Source: Thermanaerovibrio acidaminovorans DSM 6589
Lineage (GTDB): Bacteria > Synergistota > Synergistia > Synergistales > Synergistaceae
Direction of reading: 5' to 3'
Assembly (NCBI RefSeq): GCF_000024905.1
Contig: NC_013522.1
Location: 868,001-932,000 of the forward strand
DNA: 64,000 nucleotides
In this document: in pieces, positions 34,199 through 43,652 of the stretch
Layout of the letters: each line of letters begins with the position of its first letter
How positions within the stretch are numbered: the stretch's first letter is position 1
Notes under the pieces: model-generated
Database searches by the model: none
What the model was told of the DNA's origin: nothing
What the model saw: the letters and a program-made list of their open reading frames with translations, nothing else
Position numbers and translations under genes: made by a program

Positions 34199-35136
34199 CG
34201 GTCCACATCCCGGTTATGCTGGATAAGATCCTGGAGTTGCTTCGCCCGTGGGAGGAAGTGGGACTGGTGGTGGATGGCACCCTGGGGGCCGGGGGGCATT
34301 CCAGGGCCATCCTGGAGAGGTGTCAGGGCGCCTCCTTGATAGGCATAGACCAGGACCAGTCCATACTTGATATAGCCCGGGAGGTTCTATCCCCCTTCGG
34401 GGACCGGGTTCGTACCGTGTTGGGCAACTTCAGGGACGTGGGGCGCATCCTGGCAGACCTGGGATCTCCTCGGGTTAGCGCCTTCGTCTTCGATTTGGGC
34501 ATATCCTCCTGGCAGGTTGACACCCCGGAGCGGGGTTTCTCGTTCAACTACAAAGGGCCCCTGGACATGAGGATGGACATGGGCAGGCTGGGGTCCCGTA
34601 CCGCGGCGGATATCGTTAACGGTTGGTCCATGGCGGAGCTGGCCGCCCTCTTCCGGAGGTATGGGGAGGACCCATTCGCCTATCAGGTGGCCAGGGCCAT
34701 ATGCAGGCACCGGGAGAAGGAGGGGCCCATAGAGACCTGTGAGGCTCTAGTGTCGGTCATAAGATCCGCCATCCCTGCCCCGGCCCAGAGGAAGATGAGG
34801 GGGCACCCCGCCAGGCGGATATTTCAGGCCCTGCGGATAGAGGTCAACGACGAGCTGGGAGCCCTGGAGGAGCTGTTGGACCAGCTCCCATCCATGGGTT
34901 CCGAGGGGTGTAAGGTCATATTCATAACCTATCACTCCCTGGAGGATAGGCTGGTGAAGGGACGGATGAGGGAGTGGGCGGGTCAGGACCTGGGGGTCCC
35001 CCTTACGCGGAAGCCCCTGGTTCCATCCGAAGAGGAGGTGGAGCTGAACCGGCGGGCAAGGAGCGCCAAGGTTAGGTGTTTCGTTTTCGGCGAGCCAAGG
35101 AGACGGAGGTGTAGCCATGTCCCTTCCAAGACATGA
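34195..35136 (+). CDS. rsmH: 16S rRNA (cytosine1402-N4)-methyltransferase RsmH
   Basis: RsmH (MraW) methylates C1402 in the ribosomal P site. Conserved parts are HIPVMLDKILELL, the SAM motif DGTLGAGGHSRAIL (27-40), FDLGISSWQVDTPERGFSF, FQALRIEVNDELGALEELL and ITYHSLEDRLVK. At 313 residues it is full length. The GTG start overlaps the mraZ stop (GTGA) and has GAGGAGG upstream. It overlaps ftsL by 20 bases. Confidence 0.96.
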   Translation: MTVHIPVMLDKILELLRPWEEVGLVVDGTLGAGGHSRAILERCQGASLIGIDQDQSILDIAREVLSPFGDRVRTVLGNFRDVGRILADLGSPRVSAFVFDLGISSWQVDTPERGFSFNYKGPLDMRMDMGRLGSRTAADIVNGWSMAELAALFRRYGEDPFAYQVARAICRHREKEGPIETCEALVSVIRSAIPAPAQRKMRGHPARRIFQALRIEVNDELGALEELLDQLPSMGSEGCKVIFITYHSLEDRLVKGRMREWAGQDLGVPLTRKPLVPSEEEVELNRRARSAKVRCFVFGEPRRRRCSHVPSKT

Positions 35137-35527
35137 AAGCCCCCAACGGATACCGCCCGCGTTTATAATGGCCATCATGATAATGATAACCTTGGCGGTG
35201 TCCCTCGGTGGAGTGAGGTTGTACTCCCTCTACTTGGAGTATCGTCTCTCAGATATAAACGCCAAGATAGATGCGGAGGTATCTAAGAAGGTGCAATTGG
35301 AGATAAGATTGGCTTCCCTCCTTTCCCCCGAAAGGATATACTCCAACGCCAGGGCCAGGCTCGGGATGGAGGCCAGGAGGGACTTCGTGAAGATAGCCCT
35401 TCCTTGGGCGGATGGAGGTCAGGCCCCCTCCCAGGTGGAGCGCCAAGCGCTCCGAGCGGAGAGCGGCGGGAGGAGCAGGTGGGGGTGGACCCTTAACTTC
35501 GCGGGAGAGGCCCATGCCAAGGATTAG
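35117..35527 (+). CDS. ftsL: FtsL-like divisome protein
   Basis: A 136-residue small bitopic protein with one membrane segment (about 15-35) followed by a heptad-rich helix (YLEYRLSDINAKIDAEVSKKVQLEIRL). SPERIYSNARARLGM matches the usual end of the FtsL periplasmic helix. FtsL diverges fast, so the call depends on topology and on its place between rsmH and ftsI. GGAGGTG lies upstream of the ATG. The C-terminal 40 residues are low-complexity and overlap the ftsI start by 14 bases. Confidence 0.82.
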   Translation: MSLPRHESPQRIPPAFIMAIMIMITLAVSLGGVRLYSLYLEYRLSDINAKIDAEVSKKVQLEIRLASLLSPERIYSNARARLGMEARRDFVKIALPWADGGQAPSQVERQALRAESGGRSRWGWTLNFAGEAHAKD

Positions 35528-37202
35528 CAGGTCCCGTTACCCCAGGCGGCACAGCCAGTGGATAGCCCTGGCGGCCGCCTTCTTGTTGATCGGGGTCAAC
35601 CTGGTGCGGCTACACCTCTTCCCTGACCCCAGGGTCAAGGCCCAGGCATCGAAACAGTACTGGGCCCAGGTGCCCATAAGCACCTCCCGGGGAGGGATCT
35701 TCGACAGGAACGGGGTCCCCTTGGCCCTATCGGTGCCCTCCGAGAGCTTCTTTATAGACCCCGCCTACTGGGATCCGGCCAACGCTTCGGCCCTGAAGGG
35801 GCTGGTCGGGGATGGGGAGCTGGTGCGCTTTCAGAGATCGCTCCCGGGGCGCTTCGTCTGGGTTCGCCGAAAGGTCCCCCTGGAGATGGCCAGGGCCTAC
35901 ACCGCCAAGGATATCCCGGGGCTCTTCTCCCTGAAGGAGAGTGCTAGGGTCTATCCCCATGGGCAGCTGGCGGCCCACCTTCTGGGGTTCTGCGACATAG
36001 ACGATAACGGGCTGTCGGGCATAGAGAGGGCGTGGAACAACACCCTCTTCTCCCCCCAGCAGACCCGTCTTCTGGCCAGGGACGCCCGGGGCAAGCTGCT
36101 GGACATAGTGGGCAACAGCTCGGACGAGGACTACACCGCTTCGGGGAACATATACCTGTCCATAGACTCCAGGATCCAGCAGATATTGGAGGAGAACCTG
36201 GCGGTTGGGGTAAGGGACAGCAATGCCACCTGGGGGGCTGCCATATGCATCGACCCAAACGATGGGGCGGTCCTGGGGTTGGCCAGCTACCCCACCTTCA
36301 ACCCGAATGACCGGGGCTCTTTCAAAAACCCCGAGGCCTTGAGGAACAACGTGATCGGCCGGATATACGAGCCCGGGTCCACCCTAAAGCCCCTGGTCAT
36401 GGGGCTAGCCATGGAGGAGGGGTTGGTGAATCAATCGGATAGGTTCATTTGCTCCGGCAGCATAAGGGTGGCGGATCACGTCATCCGGGACGTCAAAAGG
36501 GGAGGCCACGGGGTAGAGGATCCCAAGAGGGTCATCGTAAACTCCTGCAACGTGGGCATGGCCATGGTTGGCATAAGGTTCCACGTTTTCAGGTTCTATC
36601 AGGGATTGAAGCTCCTGGGCATGGGACAGAGGACCGGCATAGACCTGGCGGGAGAGGAGGCGGGGCTGCTTCAACCCCCGGAGCGCTGGTTGGGGGTGGT
36701 GCCTGCCAACGTGGCCATAGGGCAGGGGGTAGGGGTTACCCCCGTTCAGTTGGTGTCCGCCATAGGTGCCATTGCCAACGGAGGACACCTGCTGAAACCC
36801 TACGTGGTCAAGGAGGTCAGGGATGACAAGGGGGAGGTAATCTACCGGGGCAAGAGGGTGGTGAAGTCCGCGGTATTCTCCCCCGGGGTGGCCAAGTTCC
36901 TCCGGGAGAGCATGAGGGGTGTGGTGGTGGAGGGGACCGGCAAGGGGGCGAACACGCCCCTGGAGAAGGTGGCGGGCAAGACCGGCACCGCCCAGGTGGC
37001 TACCGGTGGAACCTACCAGAAGGGCCACTACGTGGCCTCATTTGTTGGGTTCTGGCCCTACGACAGCCCCCGCTACGTCCTCCTGGTAGTCATAGGGGAG
37101 CCTAAGGGCGGTAGATATTACGGCGGTGAGTTGGCGGCACCGGTCTTCAAGGCCATGGTGGAGTCCATATCCCTTCTGCCCAAGGATGGCAAGAAGCGTT
37201 AG
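35514..37202 (+). CDS. ftsI: division-specific transpeptidase FtsI (PBP3)
   Basis: Class B penicillin-binding protein that crosslinks septal peptidoglycan. There is a basic N-terminus and one membrane anchor (about 15-33). A dimerisation domain follows (SRGGIFDRNGVPLA). The transpeptidase site has S289-T-L-K292, S344-C-N346 and K489-T-G491. At 562 residues it is typical. The ATG at 35514 has GGGAGAGG upstream; the longer frame to 35412 would add 34 arginine- and glycine-rich residues inside ftsL and is unlikely. Partner of FtsW and FtsL-FtsQ. Confidence 0.95.
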   Translation: MPRISRSRYPRRHSQWIALAAAFLLIGVNLVRLHLFPDPRVKAQASKQYWAQVPISTSRGGIFDRNGVPLALSVPSESFFIDPAYWDPANASALKGLVGDGELVRFQRSLPGRFVWVRRKVPLEMARAYTAKDIPGLFSLKESARVYPHGQLAAHLLGFCDIDDNGLSGIERAWNNTLFSPQQTRLLARDARGKLLDIVGNSSDEDYTASGNIYLSIDSRIQQILEENLAVGVRDSNATWGAAICIDPNDGAVLGLASYPTFNPNDRGSFKNPEALRNNVIGRIYEPGSTLKPLVMGLAMEEGLVNQSDRFICSGSIRVADHVIRDVKRGGHGVEDPKRVIVNSCNVGMAMVGIRFHVFRFYQGLKLLGMGQRTGIDLAGEEAGLLQPPERWLGVVPANVAIGQGVGVTPVQLVSAIGAIANGGHLLKPYVVKEVRDDKGEVIYRGKRVVKSAVFSPGVAKFLRESMRGVVVEGTGKGANTPLEKVAGKTGTAQVATGGTYQKGHYVASFVGFWPYDSPRYVLLVVIGEPKGGRYYGGELAAPVFKAMVESISLLPKDGKKR

Positions 37203-37229
37203 CATGGTTGAAAGGTCGTGAGATGTCGG

Positions 37230-38768
37230 ATGAAGCTGAACAACCTGTTGGATAGGCTCCAGGGTGAACCTCTCCTGACGGAGGTGATCTCATCGGGGCA
37301 GGCCATGGATGTGGAGGTTAACAGGGTTGTCTTCGATAGCAGGAGCGTCTCCCCGGGGGATATCTTCACGTGTGTGCCGGGTGGCAGGACGGACGGGCAT
37401 GGGTTCGCCCGGGACGCGGTGGACCGGGGAGCGGTGGCCCTGTGTGTGGCTCGTCCCCTGGCTGAGGTCCAAGTCCCTCAGCTGGTGTCCAGGGATCCCA
37501 GGGCCTTCATGGGGCGCCTGGCCGCCACCCTGTACGGTTGGCCCGCTAGGGACCTCAAGATGATAGGCATCACCGGCACCAACGGCAAGACCACCAGCAC
37601 GTACATGATGGGGTCCATCCTGGAGGCCCAGGGGACCAGGACCGGCCTCTTGGGTACCGTTTTTTACTGTGATGGGGTCACATTTGAGCACGCGGACAGG
37701 ACCACCCCCGAGGGGGCGGACGTGCAGTGGTTCCTCAAGAGGATGAGGGACAACAGTTGCCAGGCCTGCGTGATGGAGGCCTCCTCACACGGCCTTAAGC
37801 AGGGGAGGATAGAGGGTTGCGAGTTCGACGGTGGGCTGTTCACCAACCTGACCCCCGAGCATCTGGACTTTCATTTGACCGAGGACGCCTACTTCGACGC
37901 CAAGAGGCTTCTCTTCAACCGCTACATGAAGGAAGGTTGGGTTGGGGCGTCTAACGCTTCGGACCCCAGGGGGGCTGCCCTACTGATGGAGCATCCGGAC
38001 AGAATGCATGGCTACCGGGTGATAGGCTCCAACGAGTCCCCCGTGGAGGGGTGTTGGTGCGGTAGGATAAGATCCTACGATCTGGAGGGCATGACCCTCG
38101 AGGTGTACGACCCCAGGGGCAGGCTTGCCTTCCGAGAGGTGTCCCTTCCCCTGATAGGTACCTACAACGGTGAGAACGCCATGGGGGTAATCGCCCTGTC
38201 CATGGGCATGGGCATCGGCGGGGATGCGGTGGTCAGGGGACTTGCCAGCATGCCCCAGGTACCCGGCAGGCTTGAGACCTACCGTTTCCCCAACCGGGTG
38301 GTGGGGGTAATAGACTATGCCCACACTCCGGATGGGCTCGAGAAGGTTCTGGGGGCCCTCAGGGGCGTGACGGTTGGCAAGCTATGGGTGGTGTTCGGTC
38401 ACGGTGGGGAGAGGACCGGGTCTCACCGGCCAAAGCTGGGGGCGGTGGCGGCTTCGCTGGCGGATCGGGCGGTGGTCACCATGGACAACCCCAGGAGCGA
38501 GGATCCCGCCTCCATAGCGGCCCAGATCGTGTCCGGCATTAGCCATGCCAGGGCCAGGGAAGGTTTCCAGCATTGGGTTATCCTGGACCGGGGGGAGGCC
38601 ATCCGGTACGCCCTGGATAACGCGGAGATAGGGGACGTGGTGGCCATAACCGGCAAGGGGCCGGAGCGGTTCATATTGTTCTCCGATAGGCGGGTCCCCT
38701 TTGAGGATTCGGCGGAGCTTCGCCGGTGGGCAGAGGAGCGGTTCCCCGGTTGGGAGCCTAGAAGGTAG
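37230..38768 (+). CDS. murE: UDP-MurNAc-tripeptide ligase MurE, meso-diaminopimelate type
   Basis: MurE adds the third amino acid of the peptidoglycan stem. ATP-binding GITGTNGKTTST is present, as are the MEASSHGL motif and the YNGENAMG segment. The substrate-specifying motif reads DNPRSEDP; DNPR is the meso-diaminopimelate signature, in contrast to the lysine type. FGHGGERTGSHRP is also conserved. 512 residues. ATG at 37230 is preferred; GTG at 37218 would add four residues and lies too near AAAGGT. Confidence 0.95.
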   Translation: MKLNNLLDRLQGEPLLTEVISSGQAMDVEVNRVVFDSRSVSPGDIFTCVPGGRTDGHGFARDAVDRGAVALCVARPLAEVQVPQLVSRDPRAFMGRLAATLYGWPARDLKMIGITGTNGKTTSTYMMGSILEAQGTRTGLLGTVFYCDGVTFEHADRTTPEGADVQWFLKRMRDNSCQACVMEASSHGLKQGRIEGCEFDGGLFTNLTPEHLDFHLTEDAYFDAKRLLFNRYMKEGWVGASNASDPRGAALLMEHPDRMHGYRVIGSNESPVEGCWCGRIRSYDLEGMTLEVYDPRGRLAFREVSLPLIGTYNGENAMGVIALSMGMGIGGDAVVRGLASMPQVPGRLETYRFPNRVVGVIDYAHTPDGLEKVLGALRGVTVGKLWVVFGHGGERTGSHRPKLGAVAASLADRAVVTMDNPRSEDPASIAAQIVSGISHARAREGFQHWVILDRGEAIRYALDNAEIGDVVAITGKGPERFILFSDRRVPFEDSAELRRWAEERFPGWEPRR

Positions 38769-38783
38769 CCGGAAGGGGTAGGC

Positions 38784-40169
38784 ATGTCTAGTTTTAGGAT
38801 GACGTTAGGCCAGGCGGCGGACCTGGTTGGAGGGATCCTTGTGGGACCGGATATGGAGTTGCCCCGCCGGGTCGCCCTGGATAGTCGGGAGGTCCTATCC
38901 GGGGACCTGTTCGTGGCATTACGGGGCAACAGGACCGACGGCCATGCCTTCGTGGGGCAGGCGCTGTCCCGGGGGGCCAGATGCCTTCTGGTTGAGATCT
39001 CGAAGCTGGAGGAGATCAGGCCCGGCCTTGGCGGCGCCAGTTGCCTTGCGGTCCCGGATCCGGAGCTGGCCTTGGCGGAGATGGCGTCCCACTGGCTAAA
39101 GTTGGTGTCCCCCGTGGTGGTGGGCATAACCGGGTCGGTGGGCAAGACCACCACTCGGGAGGTCATCCTTTCCCTCCTGGGCAGGAGGTTTAAAGTTCAC
39201 GGATCGCCGAAGAGCTACAACACCCTCATAGGCCTGTCCGCCACCGTGATGGGGATGGATCGTGGGTGCGATAACCTGGTTTTGGAGTACGGCACCAGCA
39301 GTTTCGGTGAGATATCCAAGCTGGTCAGTTACTTCCCCCCGGATGAGATGGTCATAACCGAGGTGGCCCCTGCCCATCTGGAGAGGCTTCGGGATGTGCA
39401 GGGGGTCCTCAGGGCGAAGCTGGAGATACTGGAATCCCAAAGGGGCAGGTTTTTGTCCTATAATGCTGATAACGATCTCCTTTGGGGGGCCGTCACCGGC
39501 GGGGGCCTCACCGTCCAAAGAATGGGGGTGGGGGTCCGTCGGGGGGACGTTAGGATATCCGATAGGCGGATAGTGTGGGGGGACGACGGTCCCAGGTTGA
39601 ACTTCAATCTCCATCACGGGGACAGGCAGCTGGAGGTCTCCTCTGGACTGTGGCCCCTGCACGGTGCCTACCCCCTGGCCCTCTCTTGGGTCATGGCCCT
39701 AAGGTTCGGCGTGGAGGACCTCTTCCCGGAGGTGGCCTACGGTTTCAAGCCCGTGAAGGGGCGGGGAAGGGCCATCAGGTCCAGGGAGGGGGGGTGGCTC
39801 ATGGACGAGTCCTACAATGCCAACCCAACGTCCATGTTTGGGGCCATCGACAGCACCTTGGAGCTGGCCCGGGGGGGCTCCATGAGACCCCAGGCGGTCT
39901 TGGGGGGCATGCTTGAGATGGGGGAGGACTCCTCCCTCTGGCACAGGCGGATTGTAGATCGTCTAAACGGCTTTCAGAGGGTCATCCTGGTGGGGGATCG
40001 GTGGCCATCGGATCGGCTTCCGGACTGGGTCGTACCGGTTGGCTCCTTCGAGGATGCCCTTGAGGTCCCCATGGACCTCGGGGAGGGGACCCTGACGTTG
40101 GTGAAGGGCTCCAGGGGCTACAAGCTCGACCTATACGTGGAGGCCAAGGGGGTTATGGACGGTGATTAG
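38784..40169 (+). CDS. murF: UDP-MurNAc-pentapeptide ligase MurF
   Basis: MurF joins D-Ala-D-Ala to the tripeptide precursor in the cytoplasm. The opening ALDSREVLSGDLFVALRGNRTDGHAFV, the ATP loop GITGSVGKTTTREVI and the later LMDESYNANPTSMFGAI are diagnostic. 461 residues. GGAAGGGG lies upstream of the ATG. It overlaps mraY by 8 bases. Confidence 0.95.
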   Translation: MSSFRMTLGQAADLVGGILVGPDMELPRRVALDSREVLSGDLFVALRGNRTDGHAFVGQALSRGARCLLVEISKLEEIRPGLGGASCLAVPDPELALAEMASHWLKLVSPVVVGITGSVGKTTTREVILSLLGRRFKVHGSPKSYNTLIGLSATVMGMDRGCDNLVLEYGTSSFGEISKLVSYFPPDEMVITEVAPAHLERLRDVQGVLRAKLEILESQRGRFLSYNADNDLLWGAVTGGGLTVQRMGVGVRRGDVRISDRRIVWGDDGPRLNFNLHHGDRQLEVSSGLWPLHGAYPLALSWVMALRFGVEDLFPEVAYGFKPVKGRGRAIRSREGGWLMDESYNANPTSMFGAIDSTLELARGGSMRPQAVLGGMLEMGEDSSLWHRRIVDRLNGFQRVILVGDRWPSDRLPDWVVPVGSFEDALEVPMDLGEGTLTLVKGSRGYKLDLYVEAKGVMDGD

Positions 40170-41100
40170 CCATGACTCGCTTGGTTTGGTGATCCTGTTC
40201 CTCCTGGTCTTCCTGAGCCAAGGGCTGCTTCAGGAGCTATGGATCCGGTTCATGAGGGCCCTAAAGATCCGCCAGGTAGCCAAGGAGTACGGTCCTGAGG
40301 GACATCAGATCAAGGCGGGAACCCCATCCATGGGGGGGGTGATCTTCCCCCTGTGCGTGGTTCCCATGTACCTCCTGGGCTACCGGGAGGCCCTTAACCT
40401 GACCGCCCTGCCCGCCCTGGCGGCGGCGGTGGGCTTTGTGGATGACTACCTTAAGGTGATCCGCCGGTCCGGTGACGGTCTGAGCAGCCTTCAGAAGTTG
40501 TTCCTCCAAGTTGCCCTGTCACTTCCGTGGTGTCTCATGGTCTCCCGTGGGGGGTTAAGCCTCATGCCGGGGATACCGCTGTCCCCGGCCTTGGCGGTCC
40601 CGCTTCTGATCTTCTTGAGCGTTGGGATCCAGAACGCGGTAAACGTGACCGACGGGCTGGATGGGTTGGCCGCTGGCGCGGTGGCCATATCAATGCTCGG
40701 GTTTCTGCCCTTCCTTTCCCGGAGCATCGGCATGCCCTTCGCGGTGTCCATATTTGGGGCCGCGCTGGCCTTCCTTTGGCACAATGGGCACCCTGCCCGG
40801 GTCTTCATGGGGGATGGGGGGGCCCACTTCCTGGCGGGTGGGATCCTGGCGCTGGCGGTGTCAACCTCCTGCCTACTGCTTGTCCTCCCCATGGGTTTCC
40901 TCTTTGGGGTTGAGATAACATCCGTAGCGATCCAGATAGTGGCCATAAGAAGGTTCGGCAGGAGGGTCTTCAGGATGAGTCCCCTCCATCATCACTTCGA
41001 GCTCATCGGATGGCCAGAGACCAGGATAGTGACCAGGTTTTGGCTTGTGCACGTGGTAGGGATGGGGATCCTCATATCCATTATCTACTGGATATTTTAG
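40162..41100 (+). CDS. mraY: phospho-MurNAc-pentapeptide transferase MraY
   Basis: MraY makes lipid I from UDP-MurNAc-pentapeptide and undecaprenyl phosphate. It has about ten membrane segments. KAGTPSMGGVIF, GFVDDYLKV (the catalytic acidic pair), NVTDGLDGLAAG, FMGDGGAHFLAG and MSPLHHHFELIGWPE are all family signatures. The 312-residue length is slightly short but complete. The GTG start overlaps the murF stop. Confidence 0.96.
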   Translation: MISHDSLGLVILFLLVFLSQGLLQELWIRFMRALKIRQVAKEYGPEGHQIKAGTPSMGGVIFPLCVVPMYLLGYREALNLTALPALAAAVGFVDDYLKVIRRSGDGLSSLQKLFLQVALSLPWCLMVSRGGLSLMPGIPLSPALAVPLLIFLSVGIQNAVNVTDGLDGLAAGAVAISMLGFLPFLSRSIGMPFAVSIFGAALAFLWHNGHPARVFMGDGGAHFLAGGILALAVSTSCLLLVLPMGFLFGVEITSVAIQIVAIRRFGRRVFRMSPLHHHFELIGWPETRIVTRFWLVHVVGMGILISIIYWIF

Positions 41101-41130
41101 TTCTATTCCAGGTGGAAGGGGTTTGAACCG

Positions 41131-42519
41131 GTGAAGATCGGAGATTTGAGGGACAAGAGGGTATCCGTGATAGGGGCGGGGATAAGCGGAGAGGCGCTCG
41201 CTAGGCTCGCCAGGGAGGCGGGCTGTCGGGTTTTCGTGTCCGACGGGGGTAACGTGCCCAGGGAGAGGATATCCGCCCTGGAGAAGCTGGGTGTGGGTTT
41301 TGAGCTGGGGGGGCACACCGATAGGGTCTTCGAAGGGGACCTCTTGGTCTTGAGCTCCGGCATCTCTCCCTCCTCTCCGGTGGTGGAGAGGGCCCGGTCC
41401 ATGGGCATGCCCACCGTTGGGGAGGTGGACTTCGTCTTCCCTTTCCTTGGTTCCCCGGTTGTAGGCGTCACGGGAAGCAATGGCAAGACCACCACCACCT
41501 CCATTCTGGGACACGTGCTTAACGCAGCTGGGGTCAGCACCGCCGTGGCGGGCAACATAGGAAATCCGTTGGGGTCGGTTCCCCTTTCCGGTGAGACCCC
41601 AAGCCTCGTGGTGGCGGAGCTAAGCAGCTTCCAGTTGCACTGGTGCGAGGAGGCTAGTTTCGCCGGCGGGGTGGTGACCAACCTGGCTCCGGATCACATC
41701 GACTGGCACGGGTCCTACGAGAACTACGTGCTGGCAAAGAGGAGGCTGATAGAGAGGACCGGGCCGGATGGGTTTGCAGTGGTTCAGCTGGCGGACCTGG
41801 ATATCCTCCGAGGGGGTAGCGGTTCAGTTCGTCTATACCCCCTGTCCTGGGACAAGGTTGAGCAGGGGGTACACCTGGACGATGCAGCCCAGGTGGCTCT
41901 CCTACTGATGAACGGATCGGTCCGAGAGCTCTTCCGTTTCGATCAGGTGAGGCTGTTGGGGAGGCACAACCTGGAGAACGCCGCCATGGCCCTATGCGCT
42001 GCCAACCTGGTGCTTAACCGTCCGCTAAATGGGGAGGATGGCCGAATAGGGGAGTTCATGGCTCCCCCACATCGATGTGAGCTGGTGGGGCGCTACGGAG
42101 GGGTCACGTTCGTTGACGACTCCAAGGGGACCAACGTGGCGGCCACGGTTACCGCCCTAAGGAGCCTCAAGTGCGACCCAGGGGGTACCAAGGTGATCCT
42201 TTTGGGTGGAAGGGGCAAGGGGGAGGACTACCAGGTCCTGGCTCAGACGGTATCGGAGGAGTGCTCCTACGCGGTACTGTACGGGGAGGAGGGGGATAGG
42301 ATCGCGGAGGCCCTGTCCAAGGCGGGCTTCAACCGGTGGAGCAGGGTGGGGAGCCTGGACGAAGCGGTCCGGGTGGCGTTCCAGCGGACCAAGGAGGGGG
42401 ACATGATCCTGCTCTCTCCCGCCTGCACCAGTTGGGATCAGTACCCCAATTACAAGGAGCGGGGGTATCACTTTCGTAGGTTGGCACAGGAGGTCGGCGG
42501 CAGGGTGAGCGAAAGGTGA
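41131..42519 (+). CDS. murD: UDP-MurNAc-L-alanine:D-glutamate ligase MurD
   Basis: MurD adds D-glutamate to UDP-MurNAc-L-Ala. It has an N-terminal Rossmann domain (VSVIGAGISGEALARLA), ATP loop GVTGSNGKTTTTSILG, ELSSFQLHW and NLAPDHIDWHGSYENY, and in the C-terminal domain FVDDSKGTNVAATVTAL and LLGGRGKGEDY. 462 residues. The GTG start has GGAAGGGG about ten bases upstream. It overlaps ftsW by 4 bases. Confidence 0.96.
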   Translation: MKIGDLRDKRVSVIGAGISGEALARLAREAGCRVFVSDGGNVPRERISALEKLGVGFELGGHTDRVFEGDLLVLSSGISPSSPVVERARSMGMPTVGEVDFVFPFLGSPVVGVTGSNGKTTTTSILGHVLNAAGVSTAVAGNIGNPLGSVPLSGETPSLVVAELSSFQLHWCEEASFAGGVVTNLAPDHIDWHGSYENYVLAKRRLIERTGPDGFAVVQLADLDILRGGSGSVRLYPLSWDKVEQGVHLDDAAQVALLLMNGSVRELFRFDQVRLLGRHNLENAAMALCAANLVLNRPLNGEDGRIGEFMAPPHRCELVGRYGGVTFVDDSKGTNVAATVTALRSLKCDPGGTKVILLGGRGKGEDYQVLAQTVSEECSYAVLYGEEGDRIAEALSKAGFNRWSRVGSLDEAVRVAFQRTKEGDMILLSPACTSWDQYPNYKERGYHFRRLAQEVGGRVSER

Positions 42520-43652
42520 GCTCCGAAGATCTGAGGATAAAAGAGCATGATAGGGATAAAAAGAGGCCGGATGTGCTCCTTTGGCTCATCCCCTTCCTGC
42601 TTAACGGGCTTGGGATCCTGATCATAACCTCCACCACAACCCCAAAGATCTTCGGGGAGAGCGGCTCCCCCTTCTGGGTGGGGGTTAAGCAGTTCAGGTG
42701 GATGGGGTTGGGCCTCATGGCCTTCCTTGTGGGATGGAGGGTGCGCCCTCAAACGTGGCTTAGGTCCAGTGGCCCCCTGTGGGTGCTGTCGTTGATGGGC
42801 GTCCTGGCCACCAAGCTCCCCGGGGTAGGGGTAACCGTAGGGGGGGCCAGGCGATGGATAAGGCTTGGGGGGCTGTCCTTCCAGCCCGGGGAGGTTCTGT
42901 ACCTCTTCCTCACCATACACATGGTGAAGATGCTTTTCAAGAACGACAGGGACGTGGTCAAATCCTTCCTGGTCACCATGGCTCTAGTGGTGGTTTCCGC
43001 CGTGCCGTTGCTTGCGCAACCCGACCTGGGGACCACGATCCTAATCTACGTAACCGCCATGGGGCTCTTCGTGGAGCGTCATGGATGGCGCCTTCCCCTG
43101 ATCTCCGGCCTTTTCGGCGGTGTGCTCCTGGTCATTTTGATATTGGTCGAGCCCTACCGGATGAGACGGATCTTCGCCTTCGTGGACCCCTTCAGGGATC
43201 CCCTAGACACGGGGTTTCAGGCCATCCAGGGGCTCATAGCCTTTCACAACGGGGGGCTCTGGGGCACTGGGCTTGGGCATGGGTTTCAGAAGCTCCAGTA
43301 CCTCCCCGCCGCCTACACGGATTTCGTCTTCGCCGCCCTGGGGGAAGAGATGGGGCTCGTGGGCACCTTGGGGGTCCTTGGGGCCTTCTGGCTCTGGAGC
43401 ACCAGGATAAAGCGCAACTATTTCATGCTGGAGGACGATCTCCTGGCGTCCCTCCTCTGGGGTATAGGGCTCACCATAGTTCTCCCCCTCCTTGTAAACG
43501 TTGCGGGGGTGACCAAGCTGATGCCACTGACGGGCATGCCACTTCCGTTCATGAGCTATGGCGGCACATCCCTCGTTATGATGTGGTTCCGGTTGGGTGT
43601 AATATTGGGGACAGTGACTTGGGGATCTCAAGCGAAGAGGGGATTGACTTGA
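42516..43652 (+). CDS. ftsW: septal peptidoglycan polymerase FtsW (SEDS family)
   Basis: A 378-residue SEDS glycosyltransferase that polymerises lipid II with FtsI at the septum. About ten membrane segments. KQFRWMGLGLMAF, GARRWIRLGGLSFQPGE, LAQPDLGTT (with the catalytic-site Asp), YQ-type QAIQGLIAFHNGGLWGTGLG, and the C-terminal LTGMPLPFMSYGGTSLV are family hallmarks. The GTG start overlaps the murD stop (GTGA). Synteny with murD and murG favours FtsW over RodA. Confidence 0.95.
   Translation: MSSEDLRIKEHDRDKKRPDVLLWLIPFLLNGLGILIITSTTTPKIFGESGSPFWVGVKQFRWMGLGLMAFLVGWRVRPQTWLRSSGPLWVLSLMGVLATKLPGVGVTVGGARRWIRLGGLSFQPGEVLYLFLTIHMVKMLFKNDRDVVKSFLVTMALVVVSAVPLLAQPDLGTTILIYVTAMGLFVERHGWRLPLISGLFGGVLLVILILVEPYRMRRIFAFVDPFRDPLDTGFQAIQGLIAFHNGGLWGTGLGHGFQKLQYLPAAYTDFVFAALGEEMGLVGTLGVLGAFWLWSTRIKRNYFMLEDDLLASLLWGIGLTIVLPLLVNVAGVTKLMPLTGMPLPFMSYGGTSLVMMWFRLGVILGTVTWGSQAKRGLT

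Noticed and set aside
42779-43648. A long open frame continuous with murG and overlapping ftsW
   Set aside because: The part before 43649 has the composition of an off-frame shadow of ftsW, and the conserved MurG N-terminus begins at 43649 behind a good ribosome site.
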